NCBI GenBank assembly: GCA_035508495.1
Contig: DATJMX010000021.1
Coordinates: 91,316 to 155,315, forward strand
DNA: 64,000 nt
Source: Candidatus Binataceae bacterium
GTDB taxonomy: Bacteria > Desulfobacterota > Binatia > Binatales > Binataceae
Direction: 5' to 3'
Positions 30,345 through 39,028 of the stretch are shown here, piece by piece. Made by a program: the position numbers and the translations under genes. Numbering within the stretch: position 1 is the stretch's first letter; each line of letters begins with the position of its first letter. The notes beneath the pieces were generated by a model that was not told the DNA's origin, did no database searches, and saw nothing but the letters and a program-made list of their open reading frames with translations.

Positions 30345-31246
30345 GCACCAAAGTCGTCGCCACCTCGCCGCCACTCACCGCCACGCACGGCGGTATCGCG
30401 GAGTACTACGAGCTAACCAAGCCGCGCATCGTGCTAATGGTCCTGGTGACGACGCTTGCCGGCTTTTACCTCGGCACACAGGGCGGATTCGACCTCGCGC
30501 TCGCCGCGAACCTGATGATTGGCACCGCACTCGCCGCCGGCGGAACGCTCGCGCTCAACCAGTACTTCGAGCGCGACATCGACGGCCTGATGGAACGCAC
30601 CAGGCATCGCCCGCTGCCGTCGAATCGGATGCGGCCCATCGAGGCGTTGCTGTTCGGCTCGAATGCGACCGCGATTGGAATCGCATACCTGGCTTTCACG
30701 ACTAATCTGCTCTGTGCTGGGGTGACTGCCGCGGTCACGATCGTTTACCTGGCAGCCTACACACCGCTGAAGCGCATCACCTGGATGTGCAACATCGTCG
30801 GCGCAATCCCCGGCGCACTCCCGCCTGTCGCAGGATGGGCCGCGGCCCGAGGCGGTTTTGCAATCGAGCCATTGACGTTGTTCGGCCTGATGTTCCTCTG
30901 GCAGTTGCCGCATACCTTCGCGGTGGCGCGGCTTTATCGAACCGACTACGCGCGCGCGAATATCCACCTGCTTCCTGAGAACACTGCGCGCGGTGGCAAT
31001 CCCTCCAATCCAGTTGTGATCGCCGCGTCGCTCGGACTTGTCTCGCTCGCAGTGATTCCAACGCTGATGGGATTCGCCGGCGTGCCCTACATGCTAGTCG
31101 CGGGCGCACTCGGCCTCGCGATGCTGACGCTCGGGATCATCATGGTGCGGCGGCCGCTCGATCTGACCGCCTCGCGTCGCGTGCTGCTGTTTTCGATCGT
31201 GTATCTGCCGACGGTTCTGCTCGTGCTGGTGCTCGACAGGCTTTGA
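30341..31246 (+). CDS. ctaB: Protohaem IX farnesyltransferase (haem O synthase)
   Basis: 301 residues from the GTG at 30341 that overlaps ctaA's stop (GTGA). It is an all-membrane protein of UbiA type: first motif NQYFERDIDGLMERTRHRP (Asp-rich prenyl diphosphate site), then YTPLKRITWMCNIVGAIPGA and the second Asp-bearing loop ARLYRTDYARA. It attaches farnesyl to protohaem, giving haem O, the substrate of CtaA. A frame extends upstream into ctaA but lacks conservation. Confidence 0.95.
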   Translation: MSTKVVATSPPLTATHGGIAEYYELTKPRIVLMVLVTTLAGFYLGTQGGFDLALAANLMIGTALAAGGTLALNQYFERDIDGLMERTRHRPLPSNRMRPIEALLFGSNATAIGIAYLAFTTNLLCAGVTAAVTIVYLAAYTPLKRITWMCNIVGAIPGALPPVAGWAAARGGFAIEPLTLFGLMFLWQLPHTFAVARLYRTDYARANIHLLPENTARGGNPSNPVVIAASLGLVSLAVIPTLMGFAGVPYMLVAGALGLAMLTLGIIMVRRPLDLTASRRVLLFSIVYLPTVLLVLVLDRL

Positions 31247-31256
31247 GAGTGAAGCG

Positions 31257-31379
31257 ATGGCGACGTTAGTTACGCGCGAGGAAGCTCGCGAAGAAAATCG
31301 GAGGGTGCTGAAAATCCTGATCGGCGTGATGATCGCCTTGGCCACGGTGGCCTTTGTCACGATCATCCTGAAGCACTAA
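31257..31379 (+). CDS. 40-residue single-span membrane peptide in the oxidase operon
   Basis: ATG 31257 to TAA 31379. It begins MATLVTREEAREENRRVL, a charged helix, then one membrane span (about 19-37) ending ILKH. The start has GAGAGTGAAG upstream. It lies 10 bases after ctaB and 3 bases before the subunit III gene, so it is certainly in the operon if transcribed. Position matches that of small assembly or structural subunits in oxidase operons, but I cannot name it. Confidence 0.65.
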   Translation: MATLVTREEAREENRRVLKILIGVMIALATVAFVTIILKH

Positions 31380-31382
31380 GAG

Positions 31383-32036
31383 ATGGCAGCAGAATTGGCA
31401 GCAAAAATACGCCCGATCGGTTCCGCAGTTTTGCGGCGGAATCGCACGTCCGGCGGTGGTAGCGATCTGGAAACGACCGAGCGGCCGTTCATCAGCAACG
31501 GCATGCTCGCGGTGCTGATGGTTATCGCGTCGGAGGTCATGCTGTTCAGCGGATTTATCGGGTCGTTCCTGATATTCCGCCTCTCGGCGCCGTTCTGGCC
31601 GCCGCCCGCATTGCCGCGCCTGCCGATCGAGATCACCTGGATCAACACCGGCGTGCTCCTGACCAGCGCAGTCACGATGTTCATGGCGGTGCGCGCGGTG
31701 CATCAAAATCGCCAGCGCCTGTTGCGTCAGTGGCTGGTCATCACCGGCATCCTCGGCGTGACCTTTCTCGCGGTACAGGGATCGGAATGGGTCAGGCTCG
31801 TAGCGCACGGCCTGCGACTCACCAGCGGCACTTACGGCGCGACTTTCTACACTCTGATCGGACTGCACGGCGCGCACGTCACGGCCGGCGTCGTATGGCT
31901 GTGCGGGGTCGTCGCGGCCGCCATCGGGGGCCGCTACAACGCGCGCAACGCCGCCGGCGTCGAGCTGTGCGCCGTGTATTGGTATTTCGTTTGTGCGATT
32001 TGGCCGCTTTTGTTCGTGCTCGTTTACCTTATGTAG
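31383..32036 (+). CDS. Cytochrome c oxidase subunit III, first copy
   Basis: 217 residues with about five spans. Family signs: FISNGMLAVLMVIASEVMLF near the N terminus (Glu of the proton/lipid site), GSEWVRLVAHG, and TFYTLIGLHGAHVTAGVVW with the conserved His. The C-terminal end, YWYFVCAIWPLLFVLVYL, is typical. It begins with a Lys/Arg/Ser-rich leader of about 35 residues, longer than usual. A second, diverged subunit III gene lies 340 bases downstream. Confidence 0.9.
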   Translation: MAAELAAKIRPIGSAVLRRNRTSGGGSDLETTERPFISNGMLAVLMVIASEVMLFSGFIGSFLIFRLSAPFWPPPALPRLPIEITWINTGVLLTSAVTMFMAVRAVHQNRQRLLRQWLVITGILGVTFLAVQGSEWVRLVAHGLRLTSGTYGATFYTLIGLHGAHVTAGVVWLCGVVAAAIGGRYNARNAAGVELCAVYWYFVCAIWPLLFVLVYLM

Positions 32037-32060
32037 ATGAGAAGATTCGGAGGAACGGAG

Positions 32061-32306
32061 ATGAAGAAACTCGGAGCATATATCGGGGCCGCAGTCGGAA
32101 CCGCGATTGCCGCGGCGCCGCAAATCGCCAATGCTTGCGCGATGTGCGGGCTGTCGCCCGGAGATCACGCGATCCACGCCTACAACACCAGCGTCCTTTT
32201 CATGCTCTCCGCCCCATACGTGACCTTCGCCGTCTTCGGCAGCATCATGTTTTTCGCATGGCGGCGCTCGCGGCGCGATTCGCAGGCGGAGGCGTCCAAG
32301 CGCTGA
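32061..32306 (+). CDS. Small CxxC membrane protein in the oxidase operon
   Basis: 81 residues from ATG 32061 (GGAACGGAG upstream); in-frame codons before it overlap the previous stop and are unlikely. A signal-like hydrophobic start (about 3-22) is followed by the motif CAMCGLSPGDHA. Then comes a membrane span (about 45-63) and a short basic tail. The CxxC placed just after the first hydrophobic segment suggests a thiol pair facing the periplasm, perhaps metal or disulphide handling for the oxidase. I do not recognise a named family. Confidence 0.75.
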   Translation: MKKLGAYIGAAVGTAIAAAPQIANACAMCGLSPGDHAIHAYNTSVLFMLSAPYVTFAVFGSIMFFAWRRSRRDSQAEASKR

Positions 32307-32373
32307 GAATTGTGACTAACGGTCTGCGCGCGCGCAGGCCCTCAACCTTTGTTCCTCTACGGGGATGGTAGCG

Positions 32374-32994
32374 ATGAGCGAGGCCGCAGCTCTCGAACAC
32401 GGACACGGCGTCGAACAGCTCGATCAGCACGAGCCGTCGTTAACGCCAGATACTTCAGGCAAGCTCGGGATGTGGTCGTTCCTGGCGGCCGACGCGATGA
32501 CCTTTGGCGCCGGTATCGCGGCGTATGGTGCGCTGCGCATCAACAACATCAACTGGCCTGAACCCGCCCAGTTCCTTGGCATCACTACCACCGCGATCAT
32601 GACGTTCATCCTCATTTGCTCGAGCGTGACGATGGTCGAGGCGTTGTCGGGCATCCAGCGCGGCAATCAAGGCAAGTTCAAGACTTTCATGTTCCTGACG
32701 ATCGTCGGTGGCGCGACCTTTCTTGGGATGCAGGCCTTCGAATGGCATCACTTGCTCGAAATCAAGGGCATGTCGATAAAGCGCGACCTGTTCGACGCGA
32801 CGTTTTTCATCCTCACCGGATTTCACGGCTGCCACGTCTTCGGCGGCGTCGTTTACAACAGCGTGCTCTGGATCCGCGGCCTGATGGGCAAGCTGCCGCA
32901 GGAAAAGGCGAAATTAGTCGAGATCGCCGGCCTCTACTGGCACTTCGTTGACCTGGTGTGGATTCTGATCTTCACCTTCATCTACCTGATCTAG
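32374..32994 (+). CDS. Cytochrome c oxidase subunit III, second copy
   Basis: 206 residues. The ATG at 32374 has GGGG nine bases upstream; an ATG nine bases earlier is too near that site. Membrane spans and the motifs AFEWHHLLEIKGMSIKRD and FFILTGFHGCHVFGG, with YWHFVDLVWILIFTFIYL at the end, match subunit III. It is more diverged from the first copy in the N-terminal half (LEHGHGVEQLDQHEP). Having two subunit III genes in one operon is unusual; they may be stacked to give alternative or heterodimeric complexes. Confidence 0.9.
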   Translation: MSEAAALEHGHGVEQLDQHEPSLTPDTSGKLGMWSFLAADAMTFGAGIAAYGALRINNINWPEPAQFLGITTTAIMTFILICSSVTMVEALSGIQRGNQGKFKTFMFLTIVGGATFLGMQAFEWHHLLEIKGMSIKRDLFDATFFILTGFHGCHVFGGVVYNSVLWIRGLMGKLPQEKAKLVEIAGLYWHFVDLVWILIFTFIYLI

Positions 32995-33018
32995 GCGCGG
33001 CGCAGAGGAGAAACGACA

Positions 33019-33408
33019 ATGGCTACACAAGCAGTTGCCGGACACGCGGTGGCGCACGAAGAACCGAACTACATCGCAATCTTCATCTACCTCTCGGTGC
33101 TCACCGGAATCGAACTGGTAATTTACGCGCTCGGTTTGCCGAAGGTGATGAAGGTCAGCCTGCTGGTCGCGCTCGCCTGGGCCAAAGCAGTAATGGTCGC
33201 GATGTACTTCATGCATCTGGCGATGGAGCGCAAGGGTCTCTGGATTATCGCGATTACGCCGGTAGTCCTGGTCACGTTCCTGTGCTTCATGCTGCTGCCC
33301 GATCTGACGACCCGGCTGTGGACGCACTACGACCATCGCATCAAGGTGACGAATCCAGCGATGGAAGGTGCCAATCCGGTCGCGCCTGCGCCCGAAGCTG
33401 CACCGTAA
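33019..33408 (+). CDS. Cytochrome c oxidase subunit IV (caa3 type)
   Basis: 129 residues with three membrane spans (about 18-40, 48-65, 72-95). The ALAWAKAVMVAMYFMHL segment is typical of prokaryotic subunit IV (COX4-pro). The short C terminus is Pro/Ala-rich. GAGGAG precedes the ATG by ten bases. It closes the oxidase operon; a strong terminator follows 25 bases downstream. Confidence 0.9.
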   Translation: MATQAVAGHAVAHEEPNYIAIFIYLSVLTGIELVIYALGLPKVMKVSLLVALAWAKAVMVAMYFMHLAMERKGLWIIAITPVVLVTFLCFMLLPDLTTRLWTHYDHRIKVTNPAMEGANPVAPAPEAAP

Positions 33409-33432
33409 TCGCAAACACACAAGCTCGAACGT

Positions 33433-33470
33433 AAAAAGGCGGGAGCGTTTCGCTCTCGCCTTTTTTTTCT
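33433..33470 (+). terminator. Rho-independent terminator of the oxidase operon
   Basis: AAAAAGGCGGGAGCG pairs with CGCTCTCGCCTTTTTTTT around a TTT loop; the T run is eight bases. It lies just after the subunit IV gene. Confidence 0.95.
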
Positions 33471-33543
33471 CTGGTTGGTTGCGCAAGCCAATAGCCTCTC
33501 CCCGCGGCTGCAACCTCTGGTTGCCGCCGCGAATCGGGCGAGG

Positions 33544-33578
33544 CCGCAGTCCGATTCACGATCTGAATCGGACTGCGG
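33544..33578. repeat. Perfect 15-base inverted repeat in a repeat-rich intergenic stretch
   Basis: CCGCAGTCCGATTCA (33544-33558) and its complement (33564-33578) flank a five-base loop. The whole gap 33471-33768 holds no gene. It also contains CCTCTCCC-type repeats (near 33495 and 33664-33700) resembling the block at 52127-52165. The hairpin has no T tract and looks like part of a non-coding mobile or dispersed element. Confidence 0.6.
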
Positions 33579-33768
33579 GTGAGGGCGAAGTTCCACAGAC
33601 GCTTGCAATGCAGGTTTCTTACCATCGCGACGAGGCCATCGCACTACAACTTCGGGCGTTGAACCTCTCCCTTACCCTCTCCTAGGATGAGGAGAGGGAA
33701 CCCAGCCAGGCCTCAGGGTTAATAACTACGAGTCAAGCTGCGTTCGTGGAGAGGAGCGTCCGGATTTA

Positions 33769-34782
33769 GTGACGAGGAGAAAATTTATTGCGCTTGCGGC
33801 GCGACTTGGTGCACTTGGAACTTTGGCGGCCAGCAAAGTCTGGGCGGCGATCGCGCCCGGCGGGGAAATGCAGTATCGAACGCTCGGCCGCACCGGGGCG
33901 AAAGTCTCCATCATCGGCCTCGGCGGATATCACATCGGTGAGCCGCCCGATCCCAATTATGGAATCAGGATTATTCGCAGCGCCATCGACAACGGCGTTA
34001 CCTTCATGGACAACTCCTGGGATTACCATCTCGGCGAGAGCGAGCGCCGCATGGGAATTGCGCTCCGCGACGGCTATCGGCAGAAAGTCTTTCTTATGAC
34101 GAAGATCGATGGCCGCAAGGCCGCGACCGTCGAATGGCAGTTCGATGAATGCCTGAAACGATTACAAACTGACTATGTCGATCTGCTGCAGATTCACGAA
34201 GTGATACGCGATACCGATCCCGACATGGTATTTGGCAAGGGCGGCGCGATAGAAGCACTGCTGCGCCTTAAGAAAGCCGGCAAAACCAGGTTCATCGGCT
34301 TCACCGGTCACAAGACGCCTAGCATGCTGCTCAAGATGATTCGTCTCGCCGATCAATATGGCGTGACGTTCGACACGGTACAGATGCCGCTCAATGTCAT
34401 GGACGCTCACTATGATAGTTTCCAGCGGGAAGTGCTGCCGGTCGCACTCGAAAAGAATATGGGCGTGATCGGGATGAAAGCATTCGGCGACAACTTCATT
34501 CTGCAGAGCAATACGGTGACACCGATCGAGGCGTTGCACTATACGATGAACTTGCCGATCAGCACGCTCGTGACGGGAATTGACTGGATGTCGTTTCTGG
34601 ATCAGGCACTCGAAGCGGCGCACACCTTCCGTCCGATGAGTAAGGAGCAGGTCGCTGTGATTCTCGCTAAAACCCAGGAAGCCGCGCTCGAAGGAAAATA
34701 CGAATACTACAAGACGCGCGACACCTTCGACGGCACCTCACGCAATCTCGGATGGTGTGACTATCCGCATCCTCACGGATGA
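33769..34782 (+). CDS. Tat-exported aldo/keto reductase
   Basis: 337 residues from a GTG. TRRKFIALAARLG is a twin-arginine signal leading to a hydrophobic stretch, so export is likely. The AKR barrel follows with the catalytic tetrad D81, Y86, K112 and H143 (DNSWDY, TKID, QIHEV). The family reduces carbonyls with NADPH, which is normally cytoplasmic, so the exported form may use another donor or be a misread leader. Its 3' end overlaps the convergent glycosidase gene by ten bases. Confidence 0.85.
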   Translation: MTRRKFIALAARLGALGTLAASKVWAAIAPGGEMQYRTLGRTGAKVSIIGLGGYHIGEPPDPNYGIRIIRSAIDNGVTFMDNSWDYHLGESERRMGIALRDGYRQKVFLMTKIDGRKAATVEWQFDECLKRLQTDYVDLLQIHEVIRDTDPDMVFGKGGAIEALLRLKKAGKTRFIGFTGHKTPSMLLKMIRLADQYGVTFDTVQMPLNVMDAHYDSFQREVLPVALEKNMGVIGMKAFGDNFILQSNTVTPIEALHYTMNLPISTLVTGIDWMSFLDQALEAAHTFRPMSKEQVAVILAKTQEAALEGKYEYYKTRDTFDGTSRNLGWCDYPHPHG

Positions 34783-36914
34783 TGATTGGGCTTGAACGAA
34801 ATCGCAGTCACATTCGGAGGAGGCTTCGGAGCGGCTGATGCGACCGCAGGTTCGCGAGTAGCCATTACCGAAGTCTCGGCAGACTTGCCGCTCTCGTTGA
34901 TGGCCGTCACGCGGACTGAGAAATTCCCCGGCTTGTTATAGCTGCCGAAGATGATTCCCTGTCGCGGGTCGAGCTGCAACCCGGCTGGCAGCCCGCGAGC
35001 TTCGAAGCGCGTCGGGGCGTTTGTCGCGCCGACCTGGCAGAAGACCGATGGGCCTGATGCGCAGGTGGTCTGCGTCAACACAACCGGCGCCTTTCCTCCG
35101 GCCGGCGCGTCGATGCCGCTGTTGCCCTTGAAGATCGATTGCAGTGCGTAATATCCCGCGCGCGGCGTGAGCTCATCCGCCCCGCCGTTGAGCCATGCCG
35201 CGCTGCCCGCCGCAGTGAGTACAGGATCGGTCGATGCCCCGGCGCCACTTCCTTCACAGGTGGTCGAAGCCGGCGGCGCAGCTATCGCGCATTGTTGCAA
35301 TCGCGCGGGGCTGACGTTAGTCGACAGCAGGCCGAACCACTCTTCATCCCAAAAGGATGAGAAGCCGTGTCCTTCCTCGCCGAATGGAAACTTGAATGTC
35401 AGGGTTGTTGTGTCGTGCGTCGCCCAGCTCGCCGGATTGCGCTGATCCTCTTTCCACCATTCGTCCTGCAATTCGAATATATATCCGCCAGCCAACACTC
35501 CACCGTTCAAAACTGAGATTTTCGAATCGGGTCCATAAATATCGTTGCCAATTTGCTGAATGAGTTTCGCAGTTCGATATCCACTGGCGCCGTGAAACTC
35601 GCCTGGCATTCCGCGGTCGACATTCACCCACTCGGGATTCGGCGGATGCGGCGGCTGACCCTCGCGTGTGCGAACTGACGCCGGTGCTCCCCATTCAGTT
35701 AGCAACAGTGGCTTGGGCTCGGGATTAGGAGCCGCATCGTAGTGGTTCGCGCCTTGTGTATAGTAGCCATCGACTACCCAGTGCTTGAAATTGGCAGCGT
35801 CCTCGGTTTCGGGCTTGCGATAGGAATTGAATCCCCAGACATCGAGTGAGTAAACGTCGGCGGGATACGCGGGGCGCCGATGCGGCGAAACGCAGTTGGT
35901 GCCGGGATGCGCGCCGTTCATGTCGACGCATACCGGGATCGTCGGCGAGCCTGGTTTCGCGGCGGCGAGGTTCTTGAACTTGACGAGCTGCCGCAGCAGC
36001 ATCGGCCGCTCGGGGTGGGGATAGTCCTCGAACGCGCTCATCGTTAGTTTGCCGGGCGCATATCGCTTTACGATCGCGCCGAGCGAGTCGAGATAATTCC
36101 AGTACTCGATGAACCTGTCGGTGCCACGATCGAACGGCAGGTTGGTCTCATTGCCGATCGCAAACCCAAGAACCGCAGGATGATATCCGTACCGTTTCGC
36201 TAGCCACTTCGTGGTCTTGGCGAGAAAGATTTGCTCGTCGTGCCATTGCTTCGAGTCAAAATTGGCTGAAGCGAAGCCGGTCCATGGATCGACTGAGATT
36301 CCGATCACGACATAGATCGGATTCTTGCCGTTGTTCCAACACAGATCGAGGAATTGATCGCCACCGTCGTGAGCAGGGTAGGCGGCGAAGCCAGCGGGAG
36401 TGCTGTCATCTCCGAAACGGATTCGCGGCCCGACGCTCCAATCCAAATCTCGCCACTTCGAGTAATCCGCCGGTGTTTGTGGCGCCCACTTCCACCACGC
36501 GTAAGTGCGGATACTGTTGGCGCCGAGCTGCCGAATCCATCCGTCGGGCAGATGCAGGTTCGAGTCGTTGTAGGTCGAGCCCCACACGTCACGCGTCCAG
36601 ATCAACTCATAGGTGAGATGCGAAGGGTCGCCCCAGAAATAATCGCTGGAGGGACCAACCTTCGACGAATCGTTTATCGGCCGCGGCGAGTAATCGACGC
36701 CTTTGACCATGAAAGGCGCGGGATGGCCGTGATCGATCGCGAGCAGGATCGTTTTGTGATCGCTCGCCACGCTCCAGGTCGTGCTCGAAGTCGCTGGCGG
36801 CAGAAGCATCTCCGCTCCGGCATCGTGCGCAAAGAGCGCGCACGCTAACACCGCCAGCATGGCGAGGCCGGTGATTCCGCCACGCAGGCAGGAAGCAAAA
36901 GATGTCCAACTCAA
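34773..36914 (-). CDS. Secreted clan GH-A type glycoside hydrolase with C-terminal Ig-like domain
   Basis: 713 residues; the TTG start is the only candidate that gives a clear signal peptide (hydrophobic about 14-30). A barrel domain follows with GVDYSPRP near residue 72, acid/base E256 in IGNETN, and nucleophile E407 in LLTEWGAP, matching the two-glutamate retaining mechanism of clan GH-A (similar to GH2/GH72 barrels). The last about 100 residues (FEARGLPAGLQLDPRQGII..., FSVRVTAINESG) look like an Ig-like fold. It probably acts on a beta-glucan or other polysaccharide outside the cell. No regulator is next to it. Confidence 0.8.
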   Translation of the reverse strand: MSWTSFASCLRGGITGLAMLAVLACALFAHDAGAEMLLPPATSSTTWSVASDHKTILLAIDHGHPAPFMVKGVDYSPRPINDSSKVGPSSDYFWGDPSHLTYELIWTRDVWGSTYNDSNLHLPDGWIRQLGANSIRTYAWWKWAPQTPADYSKWRDLDWSVGPRIRFGDDSTPAGFAAYPAHDGGDQFLDLCWNNGKNPIYVVIGISVDPWTGFASANFDSKQWHDEQIFLAKTTKWLAKRYGYHPAVLGFAIGNETNLPFDRGTDRFIEYWNYLDSLGAIVKRYAPGKLTMSAFEDYPHPERPMLLRQLVKFKNLAAAKPGSPTIPVCVDMNGAHPGTNCVSPHRRPAYPADVYSLDVWGFNSYRKPETEDAANFKHWVVDGYYTQGANHYDAAPNPEPKPLLLTEWGAPASVRTREGQPPHPPNPEWVNVDRGMPGEFHGASGYRTAKLIQQIGNDIYGPDSKISVLNGGVLAGGYIFELQDEWWKEDQRNPASWATHDTTTLTFKFPFGEEGHGFSSFWDEEWFGLLSTNVSPARLQQCAIAAPPASTTCEGSGAGASTDPVLTAAGSAAWLNGGADELTPRAGYYALQSIFKGNSGIDAPAGGKAPVVLTQTTCASGPSVFCQVGATNAPTRFEARGLPAGLQLDPRQGIIFGSYNKPGNFSVRVTAINESGKSAETSVMATREPAVASAAPKPPPNVTAISFKPNHHP

Positions 36915-37111
36915 ATGGCGGAAACCCCTGATTCGCGCGGTCTCGAGCCTTCATCAAAGCGCGCAGCGAACAGTTAAGCAGTTACCACCAGGTGGAACAA
37001 TAATGGATCGGTCGCCAGCGCATGATGAGTCGTTAACCCGGCGGCCTACGCCAATGCGGTACTGGCGGCGCGCGCCGGCGGACATTATTCTCTGGGGCTG
37101 AGGTCCGATTT

Positions 37112-37591
37112 GTGTTTGACTATCGATCCCTGGCGCCGCTTAACGCGATCTTGAACGGCAGCGCGACCGTGCTGCTGCTTGCGGGCTTCGTGTTCATCAA
37201 GCAGAAGCGCGTCGCGGCCCATCGCGCTTGCATGATCGCCGCCTTGATGATGTCGGCGCTATTTCTGACTTCGTACCTGATTTTCCACTATCACGTGGGC
37301 GACGTGCGCTTCAGCGGGCAGGGCGCGATTCGTCCGGTCTATTTCGCGATTTTGATCCCGCACATCATCCTGGCCGGCGTGATCGTTCCGCTCGTTATCG
37401 GCACAATCTGGCTCGCGCTGCGCGGCCGCTTCATGCGTCATCGCCGAATCGCGCGATGGACCTGGCCGCTCTGGATGTACGTGTCGGTCACCGGCGTGAT
37501 TATTTATCTCCTGCTCTATCGCGTCTTCACGCCGATCTGGCCGCCGACCGCCGCGCCGGTCGCCGTCGCCGCCTCATCGAGTAGCCGCTAA
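37112..37591 (+). CDS. DUF420 membrane protein (CtaM-like)
   Basis: 159 residues from a GTG (GAGG about eight bases upstream). Four to five membrane spans; the typical DUF420 features are KQKRVAAHRACMIAALM with the His, YLIFHYHVGD, and RHRRIARWTWPLWMYVSVTGVIIYLLLY. In Firmicutes CtaM/YozB-type proteins of this family help assemble cytochrome oxidase. Here it lies 3.7 kb from the oxidase operon. Function in this organism is therefore inferred. Confidence 0.85.
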   Translation: MFDYRSLAPLNAILNGSATVLLLAGFVFIKQKRVAAHRACMIAALMMSALFLTSYLIFHYHVGDVRFSGQGAIRPVYFAILIPHIILAGVIVPLVIGTIWLALRGRFMRHRRIARWTWPLWMYVSVTGVIIYLLLYRVFTPIWPPTAAPVAVAASSSSR

Positions 37592-37654
37592 AAGGAAGCG
37601 GCGACGCCGTCCGGCATCGCCGCGTCAAATTCGCAATTGGTCTTGATCCGATCG

Positions 37655-38263
37655 TCACGCCTTGGCGCTGGGACGAGCCGACACTGCCGCATGCCATCGC
37701 GCGAGGTTCTTCTGCTCGGGCTGGATCCTGATCTGCGTCGTGCGACCGAAGTCGATGCCGATGAGCGCCGTGATGTCGGCGATCGTGTAGCGGTTGCCCG
37801 CGATAAACTCGCGGTTAGCAAGCTCCTGGTCGAGCCATTCGAGGCGTTTGATCACGGCCGCGTGGCAGACCTCGCCATATTCCCTGACCTGCGGGATGCG
37901 GCCCTTGAAAAAGTCGCTGGTGTTGCGAAATGCGCCCGCGGCCATGCCCAGGACCTCGAACTCCATGCGCCGGTTCCACATTTCGACGACCGCCTGCTCC
38001 TTGGCGTCCTTGCCCATCAGGTTGGGCTCGGGATGGAGCACTTCGAAGTAGCGGCAAATCGCGACCGACTCTGCGATGTGCGTGCCGTCGTCGAGCTCGA
38101 GCACCGGCAACCCGCCCATCGGATTGATCTTCAGGAATTCGGGTTTGCGATTCTCTGCCGCGCCGATATTGACCTGCACGGTGGGAACGCTGACGCCTTT
38201 TTCGGCCAGGAACACGCGCACGCGCCGAGGGTTTGGAGCCTGGGTAAATTCGTAGAGTTTCAT
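37655..38263 (-). CDS. Glutathione S-transferase, tandem copy 1
   Basis: 202 residues in classical two-domain form. The thioredoxin-like N terminus begins MKLYEFTQAPNPRRVRVFLAEKG; the Ser/Cys position is replaced by PN (as in several bacterial GSTs). GGLPVLELDDGTHIAESVAICRY is the glutathione-site segment. The C-terminal helical domain contains YTIADITALIGIDF and ends ARWHAAVSARPSAKA. It likely conjugates or reduces electrophiles with glutathione. Three paralogues stand head to tail, with 40 and 111 bases between them. Confidence 0.92.
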   Translation of the reverse strand: MKLYEFTQAPNPRRVRVFLAEKGVSVPTVQVNIGAAENRKPEFLKINPMGGLPVLELDDGTHIAESVAICRYFEVLHPEPNLMGKDAKEQAVVEMWNRRMEFEVLGMAAGAFRNTSDFFKGRIPQVREYGEVCHAAVIKRLEWLDQELANREFIAGNRYTIADITALIGIDFGRTTQIRIQPEQKNLARWHAAVSARPSAKA

Positions 38264-38302
38264 AGATCGACTACCTCGATAAATTTTTCGCGGAGTTGAA
38301 AT

Positions 38303-38917
38303 TCAAGCCTTGGCGCTGGGGCGGCTCGATACCGCCTGGTGCCATCGAGCGATTTCCTTGAGCGCGGGATCGAGCTGGAGCCCCGCGTTCTGTTTCCCGA
38401 ACTCGATCGCGACGAGCGCGGTGATATCGGCGATCGTGTAGCGCGGGCCGGCGATGAATTCTTTCCCTTTGAGTTGCGCGTCGAAGACGGCGAGTGTTTG
38501 CTGCGCGGTGGCGAGTTGCTTAGCGCCGTATTCCGGGAACTGCTGGCCGATGACCGGCGCGATTATCGGATTGGTGTTTTGAAACGCGCGCCCGATGGAG
38601 CCAAAGAGACTCAGTTCCGCGCGCCGCTGCCACATCTCGATCAACGCCTGCTCGCGGAAATCCTTTCCCATCAGATTCGGCTCGGGATGCAGGCCTTCGA
38701 GGTAGCGGCAAATCGCGACGGACTCCGCAAGATAGCTGCCGTCATCGAGTTCCAGCAGTGGGATTCCGCCGAACGGATTTTTCTTCAGGAACTCGGGCGT
38801 GCGCCCGGCGCCCTTGAGAATCTCGAGCTGTTCGAGCGGAACTTTGATTCCCTTCTCCGCCATGAAGATGCGCAGGCGGCGAGGGTTGGGAGCTCCTGGA
38901 AAATCGTAAAGTTTCAT
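38303..38917 (-). CDS. Glutathione S-transferase, tandem copy 2
   Basis: 204 residues. Starts MKLYDFPGAPNPRRLRIFMAEKG, with the NPFGGIPLLELDDGSYLAES site and the YTIADITALVAIEF helix, ending with WHQAVSSRPSAKA. It is clearly a paralogue of its neighbours, closest in layout to copy 3. Nothing in sequence separates its substrate from theirs. Confidence 0.92.
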   Translation of the reverse strand: MKLYDFPGAPNPRRLRIFMAEKGIKVPLEQLEILKGAGRTPEFLKKNPFGGIPLLELDDGSYLAESVAICRYLEGLHPEPNLMGKDFREQALIEMWQRRAELSLFGSIGRAFQNTNPIIAPVIGQQFPEYGAKQLATAQQTLAVFDAQLKGKEFIAGPRYTIADITALVAIEFGKQNAGLQLDPALKEIARWHQAVSSRPSAKA

Positions 38918-39028
38918 GACGGTTGCAAATTAAAACTAATCCGCAGCCATCGTCAAGTTTGAAAAGACAAGCGGCAGTCTCGGCGATTTCGCCGCGGCCG
39001 CCGCATAAAAAAATTTGAGTGAGGGGAT

